NCBI GenBank assembly: GCA_045593005.1
Contig: JAZNVV010000009.1
Coordinates: forward strand, 1-41,919
Source of the DNA: UBA11475 sp045593005
Lineage (GTDB): Bacteria > Bacillota > Clostridia > Christensenellales > Borkfalkiaceae
DNA: 41,919 nucleotides
Direction of reading: 5' to 3'
In this document: in pieces, positions 1 through 7,510 of the stretch
Numbering within the stretch: the first letter of the stretch is position 1
How the letters are laid out: each line of letters starts with the position of its first letter
Notes under the pieces: generated by a model
Told to the model about the DNA's origin: nothing
Seen by the model: only the letters and a program-made list of their open reading frames with translations
Database searches by the model: none
Translations under genes and position numbers: made by a program

Positions 1-112
1 GTTTTTATAAAGGCTCTGCTACTTCACTCTATTGCTTTTTGACGGCAAAATACTGACGAAATACTTTTTAAGCCGTTCGGTTACATACCACAAAGGGTAT
101 GCTATTAAGTTT

Positions 113-703
113 ATGATTTTATATTTGGATACTGAAACAACTGGTTTAAGACCAGGTAATATTTGTCAACTATCCTACGTTATGCAGGATACTTTTGGTG
201 TAGTTGCAAAAAATTTCTTTTTTACGGTAGATGCCGTTGAATATTCAGCGTATATGGTTCATGGCTTTTCCGTGCCGGAGCTATTCCGTTTATCGGGTGG
301 TAAACGCTTTAATGCTTTTGCTGAAGAAATTTCTTTTGACATAAAAAATGCCGACGCTATCGTTGCGCATAACGTCGATTTTGACCTTGCATTTTTGCGT
401 GCTGATTTTGATAAAGTTAAAGTGCCGTTTAATTATAAACGGGCTATATGTTCAATGAAAACAGCTGTTCCAGTATGTAAACTGATGCGAAGTCGTGGGA
501 CGGGGTATAAGTATCCTAAACTGACTGAATTTTGTGATTTTTTACATATTACTGAAAGCGAAATTTCAGAGTATGAAAAAAGATGGTTTGGTACGGTTTC
601 ACACAGCCATGACGCCCGTTTTGATACCGTGGCGCTTGCATTATGCTTTAATAAGGCTATGCAAAATTACCCTGAATTTTTTTGCTTTAAGGAGTTGTTA
701 TAA
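113..703 (+). CDS. DEDDh 3'-5' exonuclease (DnaQ/PolC-epsilon-like)
   Basis: Predicted 196-aa 3'-5' exonuclease of the DnaQ-like DEDDh superfamily. The three Exo motifs are visible: DTETTG close to the N-terminus (Exo I), HNVDFDLAFL in the middle (Exo II) and SHDARFDTVAL near the C-terminus (Exo III, His and Asp of DEDDh). These residues bind the two catalytic metals in the family. The ATG at 113 is chosen because the fold begins at once (MILYLDTETTG); a TTG at 32 in the same frame would add 27 residues unlike the family. A purine-rich AAAGGG lies 15 nt upstream, rather far for an SD. The stop overlaps the next ATG by one base, so the two genes are probably co-transcribed. The family proofreads or repairs DNA or trims RNA; the substrate here is unknown. 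Confidence 0.85.
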   Translation: MILYLDTETTGLRPGNICQLSYVMQDTFGVVAKNFFFTVDAVEYSAYMVHGFSVPELFRLSGGKRFNAFAEEISFDIKNADAIVAHNVDFDLAFLRADFDKVKVPFNYKRAICSMKTAVPVCKLMRSRGTGYKYPKLTEFCDFLHITESEISEYEKRWFGTVSHSHDARFDTVALALCFNKAMQNYPEFFCFKELL

Positions 704-1692
704 TGGACGTATCGTTTTTAGACGTGCTACTTTCAGTTTTTTCATTAGTGCTTTTGGCTGTGCCTGGGTTTATAGTGGGCAAGATGAAGTTATTGCCAGA
801 AAAAGGAAGTAAGGCGCTTACTTCGGTATTATTATTTGTAGGACAACCAGCCTTAACGTTTATGAGCTTTCAAAAAACGGCTTATAATAAAGAAATAGTT
901 TCTAACTTATTAATGGTTGCAGGGCTTGCCGTTTTAGCGCACCTGTTAATGATTTTTGTCGTGATAGGTTTGTTTTTTAAAAAGGCAAAAACGGACGAAA
1001 AATTGCGTGTAGTTAGCTATGCAAGCATATTTGGTAACTGTGGGTTTATGGGACTTCCGTTTTTACAAATGTTATTTGGTAACGGCTCTCCACAAGCGAT
1101 TATGTACGGTGCTGTTTTTGTTGCCGTGTTCAATACGTTCAGTTGGACGGTGGGCATTTACCTTATCACACATGATAAAAAGTACATAAGCGCAAAAAAA
1201 GTCGTTCTAAATCCACCGTTTATAGCCCTTATAATTTCATTACCACTTTATCTCATAATGCAAAAACCTATCAACATGATAGGGGTGGAAGGCACTTTCT
1301 TACGCTCTTTATTTGAAAAAGTTTATATAAGTGGTAATTACCTTAGTGAACTTGTAACGCCACTTTCTATGATAATTTTGGGCATTCGCTTATCGGAAAT
1401 GAAGTTTAAGCAGGTTTTTATGGACTATCACTCATACATATCTACGTCGCTAAAATTAGTGATTATGCCAGCGCTAGGATATCTTATTTGCGCTATTTTG
1501 CGCGTGCCCGAGCTTATTAAGTGGGCAATATTTTTTGAGTGCTGTATGCCGACGGCAACGCAAACGCTCTTGTTTTCCGAACAATACGGCAACGAACCAC
1601 ACGTTTCAAGTTCGGCTGTGTTGCTTGCAACCGTTAGTTCAATCTTTACGATACCACTTATGTATTTATTGTTCAGCGTTATAGGGTTTTAG
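703..1692 (+). CDS. AEC (auxin efflux carrier) family permease
   Basis: A 329-aa hydrophobic protein with about ten predicted membrane segments in two halves separated by a more polar stretch, the layout of AEC/PIN-like transporters (Mem_trans family). Typical pieces are the N-terminal PGFIVGKMKLLPEKGSKALT, the NCGFMGLPF segment in the first half and the C-terminal CCMPTATQTLLFSEQYG. Bacterial members export or import organic acids such as malate; the substrate cannot be read from sequence. The start ATG overlaps the exonuclease stop (taATG), which suggests translational coupling. The length is normal for the family. Confidence 0.88.
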   Translation: MDVSFLDVLLSVFSLVLLAVPGFIVGKMKLLPEKGSKALTSVLLFVGQPALTFMSFQKTAYNKEIVSNLLMVAGLAVLAHLLMIFVVIGLFFKKAKTDEKLRVVSYASIFGNCGFMGLPFLQMLFGNGSPQAIMYGAVFVAVFNTFSWTVGIYLITHDKKYISAKKVVLNPPFIALIISLPLYLIMQKPINMIGVEGTFLRSLFEKVYISGNYLSELVTPLSMIILGIRLSEMKFKQVFMDYHSYISTSLKLVIMPALGYLICAILRVPELIKWAIFFECCMPTATQTLLFSEQYGNEPHVSSSAVLLATVSSIFTIPLMYLLFSVIGF

Positions 1693-1704
1693 TGGTCAAT
1701 TTAT

Positions 1705-1733
1705 TTGACATAAAAACGTTATAATGTTAAAAT
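1705..1733 (+). promoter_or_regulatory. Promoter of the 73-aa gene
   Basis: TTGACA at 1705, a 17-nt spacer and TAAAAT at 1728, preceded by TG in the extended -10 position (TGTTAAAAT). The expected start is near 1740, giving a leader of about 30 nt before the ATG at 1769. Confidence 0.75.
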
Positions 1734-1768
1734 ATTTTAGTAATAAATCATTTAATAAGGAGATAGTT

Positions 1769-1990
1769 ATGAAAAAAGTTATTTGCAAAAAGATTTACGA
1801 TACTGAAACTGCTACAGTTGTTAAAAAGAACACGTTTGGCGTTTACGGTGATCCTACTGGTTATGAAGAAACACTTTTTATCACGCCAGAAGGTTTATAT
1901 TTTATGTATACAAACGGTGGCTCGGCATCAAAGTACACTACTGAAAAAATTGAGAGAGTGTCAAAAGCAAAAGCATCAAGTATACTTTAA
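1769..1990 (+). CDS. Conserved small hypothetical protein (73 aa)
   Basis: I do not recognise a function. The start ATG at 1769 has a good SD (AAGGAGAT) and a strong promoter; an earlier in-frame start at 1724 lies inside the promoter. The protein begins MKKVICKKIYDTETATVVKK and is mixed polar and aromatic, with a YEETLFITPEGLYFMYTNGG segment. I have the impression of a widespread family of short Firmicutes proteins with this DTETA...GYEETL pattern, but no known activity. It has no signal peptide or membrane segment. It is monocistronic, closed by a terminator at 1997. Confidence 0.75.
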   Translation: MKKVICKKIYDTETATVVKKNTFGVYGDPTGYEETLFITPEGLYFMYTNGGSASKYTTEKIERVSKAKASSIL

Positions 1991-1996
1991 TTATCT

Positions 1997-2025
1997 ATCC
2001 TCACGTTTATCGTGAGGATTTTTAT
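1997..2025 (+). terminator. Intrinsic terminator
   Basis: A 9-bp perfect stem (ATCCTCACG / CGTGAGGAT) with a 5-nt loop, followed by a T-rich run, just after the 73-aa gene. Confidence 0.85.
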
Positions 2026-2103
2026 TATGTAAAATTTCATGTATTTTTGGTTTATACTGACAAAAAGATAAATAAAAAACTTTGAAATTATATATTAATA
2101 TTG

Positions 2104-2132
2104 TTGCAAAATTATGCAAAAAGTGATATATT
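2104..2132 (+). promoter_or_regulatory. Promoter of tRNA-Gln
   Basis: TTGCAA at 2104, a 17-nt spacer and TATATT at 2127, placing transcription start about 25 nt upstream of the tRNA 5' end. Confidence 0.65.
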
Positions 2133-2164
2133 AAATAAGCCTTTAAGGAAGGTAATTAAATAAT

Positions 2165-2239
2165 AGGGGTGTCGCCAAGCGGTAAGGCCACGGACTCTGA
2201 CTCCGTTATTCGTTGGTTCGAATCCAGCCACCCCTGCCA
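2165..2239 (+). tRNA. tRNA-Gln (anticodon CTG)
   Basis: A full cloverleaf can be folded by hand. The acceptor stem is AGGGGTG (2165-2171) with CACCCCT (2229-2235). The D-stem is GCC/GGC. The anticodon stem is ACGGA/TCCGT with loop CTCTGAC, so anticodon CTG at 2197-2199 reads CAG glutamine codons. The T-stem is GTTGG/CCAGC with loop TTCGAAT. The discriminator is G, and CCA is encoded at 2237-2239. A terminator follows at once. Reverse-strand ORFs here are artefacts of the tRNA sequence. Confidence 0.96.
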
Positions 2240-2245
2240 AAAAAT

Positions 2246-2272
2246 AAAGCACCCAACGTGGGGCTTTTTTTT
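2246..2272 (+). terminator. Terminator of tRNA-Gln (first copy)
   Basis: AAAGCACC / GGGGCTTT stem with one A.G mismatch, a 6-nt loop and T8. The same hairpin without the mismatch recurs 116 bp downstream. Confidence 0.8.
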
Positions 2273-2361
2273 GATAAGGGAAGTAAGGATAAGTTGTGGC
2301 ACTTTGGTTCGTCGCTTGCGTCCTGGCGAAAGCCAGCATCCAGCCACCCCTGCCAAAAAAT

Positions 2362-2385
2362 AAAGCACCCAACGTGGTGCTTTTT
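2362..2385 (+). terminator. Second copy of tRNA-Gln terminator
   Basis: Perfect 8-bp stem AAAGCACC/GGTGCTTT, loop CAACGT, T5. This copy keeps full pairing, so it may be the ancestral version. Confidence 0.75.
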
Positions 2386-2425
2386 AAGTTATAAACATTT
2401 TTTGAAAGCAAGTTTTAGTTATTTC

Positions 2426-2454
2426 TTGAAAATATATAATCAATGTGTTATAAT
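2426..2454 (+). promoter_or_regulatory. Promoter of the DUF4432 gene
   Basis: TTGAAA at 2426, 17-nt spacer, TATAAT at 2449, with TG at the extended -10 position. It gives a leader of about 20 nt to the ATG at 2481. Confidence 0.8.
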
Positions 2455-2480
2455 TTATAAAAAAATTCAAGGTGGTTTTT

Positions 2481-3389
2481 ATGAACGGTAAAATAAATAG
2501 TTTAAGCCAAGTTGCAAGTATACGTCGCTACACTATTACGGAAGGTAGCGCAAAAGGGCTTGACTTTATAGATATTGATAACGGGAATATTCGTTTTTTA
2601 TTGAACGTCAGCAAGGCACTTGATATTACGCAACTTTATCATAAAGGCGTCAACATTTCCTTTTTATCTAAAAACTCATTGACAAAAAGAGAATTAGCCT
2701 TTGGTAACCGTTTTGAAGGTGGTATGCTGTACACATGTGGTTTTGATAATTTTGGTGGTCGTGACGGGTATGAAACTCACGGAACTTTCCACAATACCCC
2801 TGCTGAAATCGTGCGTGCAGAGTGTACGGATAGTGAAATCGTTGTCGAAGCGAATATTAGAAATGCTGAATTATTTGGCAAAAATTTGTTAATTCGCCGT
2901 AAAATCACGACAAAAGTCGGTTCTAATAAGATTGATTTATGTGATGAATTGATTAACGAAAGTTATCGTGACGAAGAATATTGCGTTTTATACCATTTTA
3001 ACGTAGGCTATCCTATGCTTGATAATGGTGGAAAAGTTATTGCCGACGTTAGCGAAATTAAGGCCCGTAACGACTGGGCTAACGAAAATATTAAGACGGC
3101 GTTATTAATTGAAGACGACGTTCCTAATAAGCAGGAAACTTGCTACTTTATAAAACTCAACAGCCCAAAAATTACCTACGTTAATGAAAAGTTAAATAAG
3201 GGATTGACGCTTTCATATACAATGGATACGTTGCCTTGCTTTACGTTGTGGAAGAGTATGGCGTCGGGCGATTACGCACTTGGTTTAGAGCCTTGCACAA
3301 GCGAACTTGACGACAATTTTGAAAGAAAAATTGTTAAAGCCGGCGAAAGCGTTAAGTTTGAACTTTCACTTTGCATTAACGAAAAATAG
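2481..3389 (+). CDS. DUF4432 family protein (aldose epimerase-like)
   Basis: A 302-aa protein of the galactose-mutarotase superfamily, resembling DUF4432. Recognisable parts are MNGKINSLSQVASIRRYTI at the N-terminus, the glycine-rich ...GGMLYTCGFDNFGGRDGYETHGTFHNTPAEIV block (conserved H near residue 105), and a C-terminal LYHFNVGYPMLDNGG...LGLEPCTSE segment. Family members are beta-sandwich sugar-binding enzymes that probably epimerise or bind a free sugar; the substrate is unknown. The start at 2481 is set by SD AAGGTGG with 5-nt spacing; an earlier GTG at 2472 lies in the SD itself. It is monocistronic, with its own promoter and a terminator at 3397. Confidence 0.85.
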   Translation: MNGKINSLSQVASIRRYTITEGSAKGLDFIDIDNGNIRFLLNVSKALDITQLYHKGVNISFLSKNSLTKRELAFGNRFEGGMLYTCGFDNFGGRDGYETHGTFHNTPAEIVRAECTDSEIVVEANIRNAELFGKNLLIRRKITTKVGSNKIDLCDELINESYRDEEYCVLYHFNVGYPMLDNGGKVIADVSEIKARNDWANENIKTALLIEDDVPNKQETCYFIKLNSPKITYVNEKLNKGLTLSYTMDTLPCFTLWKSMASGDYALGLEPCTSELDDNFERKIVKAGESVKFELSLCINEK

Positions 3390-3396
3390 TAAAATA

Positions 3397-3431
3397 AAAA
3401 AACGAAAGCATTTTAAGTGCTTTCGTTTTTA
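3397..3431. terminator. Bidirectional terminator between convergent genes
   Basis: AAAACGAAAGCA / TGCTTTCGTTTT, 12-bp stem with a 7-nt loop and A/T tracts on both sides, so it can serve the DUF4432 gene (+) and the membrane-protein gene (-). Confidence 0.85.
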
Positions 3432-3461
3432 ATTTGGTTAAGTTTGGCACGACCGTTGACC

Positions 3462-4058
3462 TTAAATTGAGCCATTTTGGTCGGGTTTATATTCTTTTTG
3501 ACTGTAAAAACGTATATTCATTGACATTAGAGCAAGATAGCGATAGCGTTTTAGTTTAAGTGAACGGTTATGGAAAAAGTATAAATAAACGGCTTCCCAT
3601 AAAAATACCCAAGCGACAATATCTAAAACTTCCGTCCAGATAACACCGAAAAAGTTTTCAAGGGCAATCATCAATACAAGGACGGCAATTCCTACAACGG
3701 AAAGAATAAATGATAAAATTGTATTGCGCTCCACCTCTCGTTCGTTGGCGACGTAGTGTTCGCTAAAATACTCCTTAATCGCTTTTGAATACACTTTCTT
3801 TTCACCGTCGTCAATGCAGTCGCTATATACGTTTAAGGTAAATTGTTCTTTAGGAAGAAAGCCTTTGGTGCGATTTTCTAAAAAGTTGGCAACTTCATTG
3901 TCAATAACGGGCTTATCACTAATAGAAAATGGAGACAAAAAATAACTATCGTCGTTGACGGTCATATTAATTATGGCGTTACCGTCCTCGTCGCGCTTAA
4001 TAACACGTTCAGCAATCGATTTATCGGCTGTCTTTTTTATTTCATTTAAGTCTTTCAT
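3462..4058 (-). CDS. Hypothetical membrane protein (198 aa)
   Basis: I do not recognise this protein. It has a soluble N-terminal part of about 110 residues rich in acidic and polar residues (MKDLNEIKKTADKSIAERV...), then two hydrophobic helices (about 120-140, TILSFILSVVGIAVLVLMIAL, and about 148-168, ending AWVFLWEAVYLYFF), and a basic C-terminal tail. The N-in, two-helix layout with a long cytoplasmic domain suggests a small membrane-anchored regulator or stress protein, which is inference only. A good minus-strand promoter precedes it. The SD is a weak GGTGA. Confidence 0.75.
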   Translation of the reverse strand: MKDLNEIKKTADKSIAERVIKRDEDGNAIINMTVNDDSYFLSPFSISDKPVIDNEVANFLENRTKGFLPKEQFTLNVYSDCIDDGEKKVYSKAIKEYFSEHYVANEREVERNTILSFILSVVGIAVLVLMIALENFFGVIWTEVLDIVAWVFLWEAVYLYFFHNRSLKLKRYRYLALMSMNIRFYSQKEYKPDQNGSI

Positions 4059-4092
4059 ATTTCACCATTTAGTATATTTATATTTTTTGTTC

Positions 4093-4121
4093 ATTATAAC
4101 ATTAAATTAGTAATATTTCAA
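4093..4121 (-). promoter_or_regulatory. Promoter of the 198-aa membrane protein
   Basis: On the minus strand, TTGAAA (4121-4116), a 17-nt spacer and TATAAT (4098-4093), about 35 nt upstream of the ATG at 4058. Confidence 0.8.
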
Positions 4122-4145
4122 CCCGTCGCATAGGCAATAAAAAAA

Positions 4146-4174
4146 TTGACATTAAAGATATTTATTGTTAGAAT
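4146..4174 (+). promoter_or_regulatory. Promoter abutting the phosphatase ATG
   Basis: TTGACA at 4146, 17-nt spacer, TAGAAT at 4169. The A of the ATG (4181) is the seventh base after the -10 box, so the predicted transcription start coincides with the start codon and the mRNA would be leaderless. Confidence 0.75.
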
Positions 4175-4180
4175 ACAGTT

Positions 4181-4669
4181 ATGGATAATAGAGCAAGTAA
4201 AATTATGTTTGTATGCCACGGCAACATTTGCAGAAGCCCGATGGCTGAATTTATTTTTAAAGATATGCTTAAAAAGAAAGGGCTGACGGAGAAGTTTATT
4301 GTTTCGTCGTCAGCGACAAGCGACGAAGAGATATGGGGTGGTGTAGGTAACCCCGTCTATCCACCTGCAAAACAGGAACTTTTACGGCATAATATTTCTT
4401 GTGAAGGTAAGTGTGCTGTTCAGTTAAAGAAGTCCGATTATGATAAGTACGATTTATTTATAGGTATGGACAATAATAATATCCGTAATATGAAAAAGAT
4501 TTTTGGCACGGATAAAGATAATAAAATTCGTAAACTTTTAGATTACGTAGGTGGTGGGGACGTTGCAGACCCTTGGTATTATGGCAACTTTGACAAAACT
4601 TACGACGATATTGAAAAAGGTCTTACTGAATTTTTAGATAGGTGGTTAAATTTCACACTACCGTTATAG
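4181..4669 (+). CDS. Low-molecular-weight protein tyrosine phosphatase
   Basis: A 162-aa enzyme of the low-Mr PTP family. The P-loop CHGNICRS carries nucleophile Cys12 and Arg18. The general-acid motif DPW is at 130-132, followed by Tyr residues as usual. In bacteria such enzymes dephosphorylate tyrosine on proteins, often kinases of polysaccharide synthesis or protein-arginine phosphate (YwlE type); which applies here is not decided by sequence. There is no SD before the ATG and the promoter lies directly on it, so a leaderless mRNA is likely. The next gene starts 26 nt after the stop and has its own SD, so the two probably share the transcript. Confidence 0.93.
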   Translation: MDNRASKIMFVCHGNICRSPMAEFIFKDMLKKKGLTEKFIVSSSATSDEEIWGGVGNPVYPPAKQELLRHNISCEGKCAVQLKKSDYDKYDLFIGMDNNNIRNMKKIFGTDKDNKIRKLLDYVGGGDVADPWYYGNFDKTYDDIEKGLTEFLDRWLNFTLPL

Positions 4670-4695
4670 CGCAAAACGTTACAAAAGAGGTTTTT

Positions 4696-5547
4696 ATGTT
4701 CACAATTAAATCAAGAACTTTTAGTTTTATATTAGTATCGATAATATACTTATTAGCTACGGCAATAGGTGTGTTTTGCTGTTTTGTTTTGCCGTTTTCT
4801 ATTTGGCTAAACGTGTTGCTTGCCGACGTGATAGCTACCGTTTTTACTTTTACATTTAGTTTAATATTTAAAAATGCATCTGTCTACGACCCTTACTGGA
4901 GCGTTCAGCCTATAATTATAGTAATAGGTTTGGCTATTAAATACGGTGTAAATTTAACGGTGGTTTTTTCTATAATTGTCGTGTGTCTATGGGGCGTTAG
5001 GCTTACTGCTAACTGGGCGTACACTTTTTACGATTTAACTCACCAAGACTGGCGTTATACAATGCTTTGTGAAAAAACTGGAAAATTTTATCCTATAATA
5101 AATTTTGTCGGAATACATATGGTTCCAACGCTCGTCGTGTATTTTGCCGTCTTACCACTTATAATTATTATTTCTAATCAAGTTCAATTTAACCCGTTAT
5201 GTTTGGTGGGTTTTGGCATTTCAATAATTGCAGTCCTATTGCAAGGCATTGCCGACGTGCAAATGCATAAGTATAAGAAAAACAGGACGACAACGTTTAT
5301 TAGAGTGGGACTTTGGAAATATTCACGTCATCCTAACTATTTAGGTGAAATTTTAATGTGGTGGGGCGTAGGGCTTTTTACAATAGCGTTAATGCCACAA
5401 AACTGGTGGTTATTAGCAGGTGCAGTTATTAATACTCTGTTGTTTACGTTTGTTTCAATACCTATGGCCGATAAAAAACAGTCAAAAAAAGACGGCTATA
5501 TAGAATATAAAAACTCCACCAGAGTTTTATTGCCTATAAAAAAATAA
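4696..5547 (+). CDS. DUF1295 membrane protein (steroid reductase/ICMT-like)
   Basis: A 283-aa polytopic membrane protein with about seven hydrophobic helices. The landmarks are VYDPYWSVQP near residue 60 and the C-terminal RHPNYLGEILMWWG, typical of the DUF1295 / 3-oxo-5-alpha-steroid reductase / isoprenylcysteine methyltransferase-like group. Members are NAD(P)H- or SAM-dependent enzymes acting on lipids in the membrane; the real substrate is unknown. The ATG at 4696 follows SD AAGAGG with 5-nt spacing; an upstream in-frame start at 4642 would overlap the phosphatase gene and lacks an SD. The gene ends at a bidirectional terminator. Confidence 0.85.
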   Translation: MFTIKSRTFSFILVSIIYLLATAIGVFCCFVLPFSIWLNVLLADVIATVFTFTFSLIFKNASVYDPYWSVQPIIIVIGLAIKYGVNLTVVFSIIVVCLWGVRLTANWAYTFYDLTHQDWRYTMLCEKTGKFYPIINFVGIHMVPTLVVYFAVLPLIIIISNQVQFNPLCLVGFGISIIAVLLQGIADVQMHKYKKNRTTTFIRVGLWKYSRHPNYLGEILMWWGVGLFTIALMPQNWWLLAGAVINTLLFTFVSIPMADKKQSKKDGYIEYKNSTRVLLPIKK

Positions 5548-5564
5548 TAGTTTAATAGAAAAAT

Positions 5565-5597
5565 AAAAAGACTAACGACATTCGTTAGTCTTTTTTG
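5565..5597. terminator. Bidirectional terminator
   Basis: AAAAAGACTAACGA / TCGTTAGTCTTTTT stem (14 bp, 3-nt loop) between the DUF1295 gene (+) and the ABC exporter operon (-). Confidence 0.88.
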
Positions 5598-5602
5598 TTA
5601 GT

Positions 5603-7510
5603 CTATTCAAGTTCGAAAGCGCCGGTGTATAGGCGATAGTAGTTGCCTTTTGCCTCTATAAGTTCGTCGTGCGAGCCTCTTTCTATAATTTGACCGTTAT
5701 CAAGCACAATTATTACGTTTGAGTTTTGTACGGTAGAAAGTCTATGCGCTATTACAAAAACCGTTCTGCCTTGCATAAGCTGGTCGGTGCCTTTTTGAAC
5801 AAGCAATTCCGTACGCGTATCAATAGAAGAAGTTGCTTCATCCATAATCATAACAGGTACGTCTGCAACAGCTGCTCTTGCAATAGATAAAAGTTGGCGT
5901 TGACCTTGTGATAAATTTGCGCCGTCGCCCGTCAACATTGTGTTGTAGCCTTCAGGAAGCCTTGTTATAAAATCGTGTGCGTTGGCAAGTTTAGCAGCAT
6001 TTATACACTCTTCGTCCGTCGCATCAAGTTTGCCGTAACGTATATTTTCCATAACAGTCGCAGTAAACAAGTTAGTGTCTTGAAGCACTATGCCAAGCGA
6101 ACGACGAAGGTCGGCTTTTTTAATCTTGTTAATGTTAATTCCGTCATATCTAATTTTGCCGTCATCAATATCGTAAAAACGGTTAATAAGGTTGGTGATG
6201 GTCGTTTTTCCTGCACCCGTTGCCCCTACAAACGCTACCTTTTGACCAGGTTTAGCATACACGGAAACGTTCTTTAATACCAACTTTTCAGGCACGTAGC
6301 CAAAGTCAACTTCGGTTAAGACAATATCGCCTTTAAGTGGGGTATAGGTAACAGTTCCATCTGCTTTATGTGGGTGCTTCCACGCCCATTGCCCAGTTCT
6401 CTTTTCGCTTTCAGTTACGTTGCCGTTTTTGTCGATTTTAGCGTGTACAAGCGTAACGTAGCCGTTGTCTGTTTCAGGCGTTTCGTCTAAAAGTTCAAAA
6501 ATTCTATTTGCGCCGGCAATACCCATAAATATCATATTTATTTGTTGGGCTATCTGGTTTATATTTTGCGTAAAATGTTTACTCATCGGCAAGAACGCTA
6601 TAATTATAGGCAAGCTCATAACCTTTTCGCCACTGATTGAAACGTTAGGGATTGCTGAAATTGATAAAAGCGTTCCGACAATCGCCAAAATAACGTAAAG
6701 AAGGTGTCCCATATTATTCATAACCGGACCCATAAGGTTTGCGAAAATATTAGCTTTCGTTGCGTTTTGGCAATGTAAATCGTTAACTTCGTCAAAAGCT
6801 TTTTTGCTTTCTTCTTCGTGGGTGAAAACTTTGATAACCTTTTGACCGTTAAGACTTTCTTCAATATAACCTTCAACCTTACCCAAAGAACGCTGTTGTT
6901 GAACAAAGTATTTTGACGAATTGCCTGCAAGTTTTTTAGTTACAATGAACATTACTACAACGGCAATTAATACTACAAGCGTCAGCCAAACGCTAAAATA
7001 AAGCATTACAAACAGCATTACCGTGAGTGTTAATACGGTTGAAAAAATTTGTGGCAAACTTTGTGATACTAACATTCGTAGCGAATCGGTGTCGTTTGTA
7101 TAAACGCTCATTATATCGCCGTGAGTGTGCGTATCAAAATATTTTATCGGCAAACTTTGCATTTTATCAAAAATTTTAACACGGGTATCTTTTAAGAACT
7201 TTTGCGTTATAATTGCGCCTAACTGCGTTTGAATAAATGCCGATACAAGTGATAATGCGTAAACGCCTATCATTACTGCAATAACGGTAGTAAAAGCGTT
7301 CCAGTCTTTGTTTTCAATAGCAGATGCAATATTTTTCAAAAAGATTGAAGAACTTGCGCCACCGATAGCAGAAATTATAATACAAATAATCGTGATAAAT
7401 ATAGGCAATTTATAAGAGCCTACAAACATTTTTAAAAGTCTTGTAAAAGTTCCTTTTTTGACTTTCTGTTTAGGGACAAAAACGCCTTTGCCCGGTTTCA
7501 TTTGAGCCAT
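5603..7510 (-). CDS. ABC exporter subunit with canonical NBD
   Basis: A 635-aa half-transporter: six-helix membrane domain (about 35-320) then nucleotide-binding domain (about 395-630). Walker A is GATGAGKTT, Walker B VMIMDEATSS with the catalytic Glu, and the H-loop His is in VIAHRLS. Its signature is LSQGQ rather than LSGGQ. A roughly 60-residue insert with TGQWAWKHPHKADG lies between the domains, as I recall from clostridial members of this group. It pairs with the adjacent 599-aa subunit, whose own site is degenerate, as in BmrCD/TM287-288-type heterodimeric exporters. The ATG overlaps the previous stop by one base (taATG). The likely role is drug or lipid export under TetR control. Confidence 0.93.
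   Translation of the reverse strand: MAQMKPGKGVFVPKQKVKKGTFTRLLKMFVGSYKLPIFITIICIIISAIGGASSSIFLKNIASAIENKDWNAFTTVIAVMIGVYALSLVSAFIQTQLGAIITQKFLKDTRVKIFDKMQSLPIKYFDTHTHGDIMSVYTNDTDSLRMLVSQSLPQIFSTVLTLTVMLFVMLYFSVWLTLVVLIAVVVMFIVTKKLAGNSSKYFVQQQRSLGKVEGYIEESLNGQKVIKVFTHEEESKKAFDEVNDLHCQNATKANIFANLMGPVMNNMGHLLYVILAIVGTLLSISAIPNVSISGEKVMSLPIIIAFLPMSKHFTQNINQIAQQINMIFMGIAGANRIFELLDETPETDNGYVTLVHAKIDKNGNVTESEKRTGQWAWKHPHKADGTVTYTPLKGDIVLTEVDFGYVPEKLVLKNVSVYAKPGQKVAFVGATGAGKTTITNLINRFYDIDDGKIRYDGININKIKKADLRRSLGIVLQDTNLFTATVMENIRYGKLDATDEECINAAKLANAHDFITRLPEGYNTMLTGDGANLSQGQRQLLSIARAAVADVPVMIMDEATSSIDTRTELLVQKGTDQLMQGRTVFVIAHRLSTVQNSNVIIVLDNGQIIERGSHDELIEAKGNYYRLYTGAFELE

Larger units (their letters stand above)
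2222..2385 (+). repeat. Direct repeat of tRNA 3' tail plus terminator
   Basis: Positions 2222-2269 (last bases of the T-loop, acceptor 3' strand, CCA and terminator) recur at 2338-2385 with 47 of 48 identities (G2262 versus T2378), offset 116 bp. The second copy lacks any tRNA 5' half. Between the copies lie 68 bp containing a small hairpin with a GAAA loop (CTGGC/GCCAG around 2323-2336). The arrangement resembles attL/attR of an element integrated into the tRNA 3' end, or a tandem duplication with decay of the second tRNA. Confidence 0.85.

Noticed and set aside
2112..2491. Several overlapping ORFs on both strands around the tRNA
   Set aside because: They are translations of the tRNA and its duplicated tail; such ORFs are a well-known artefact and have no SD.
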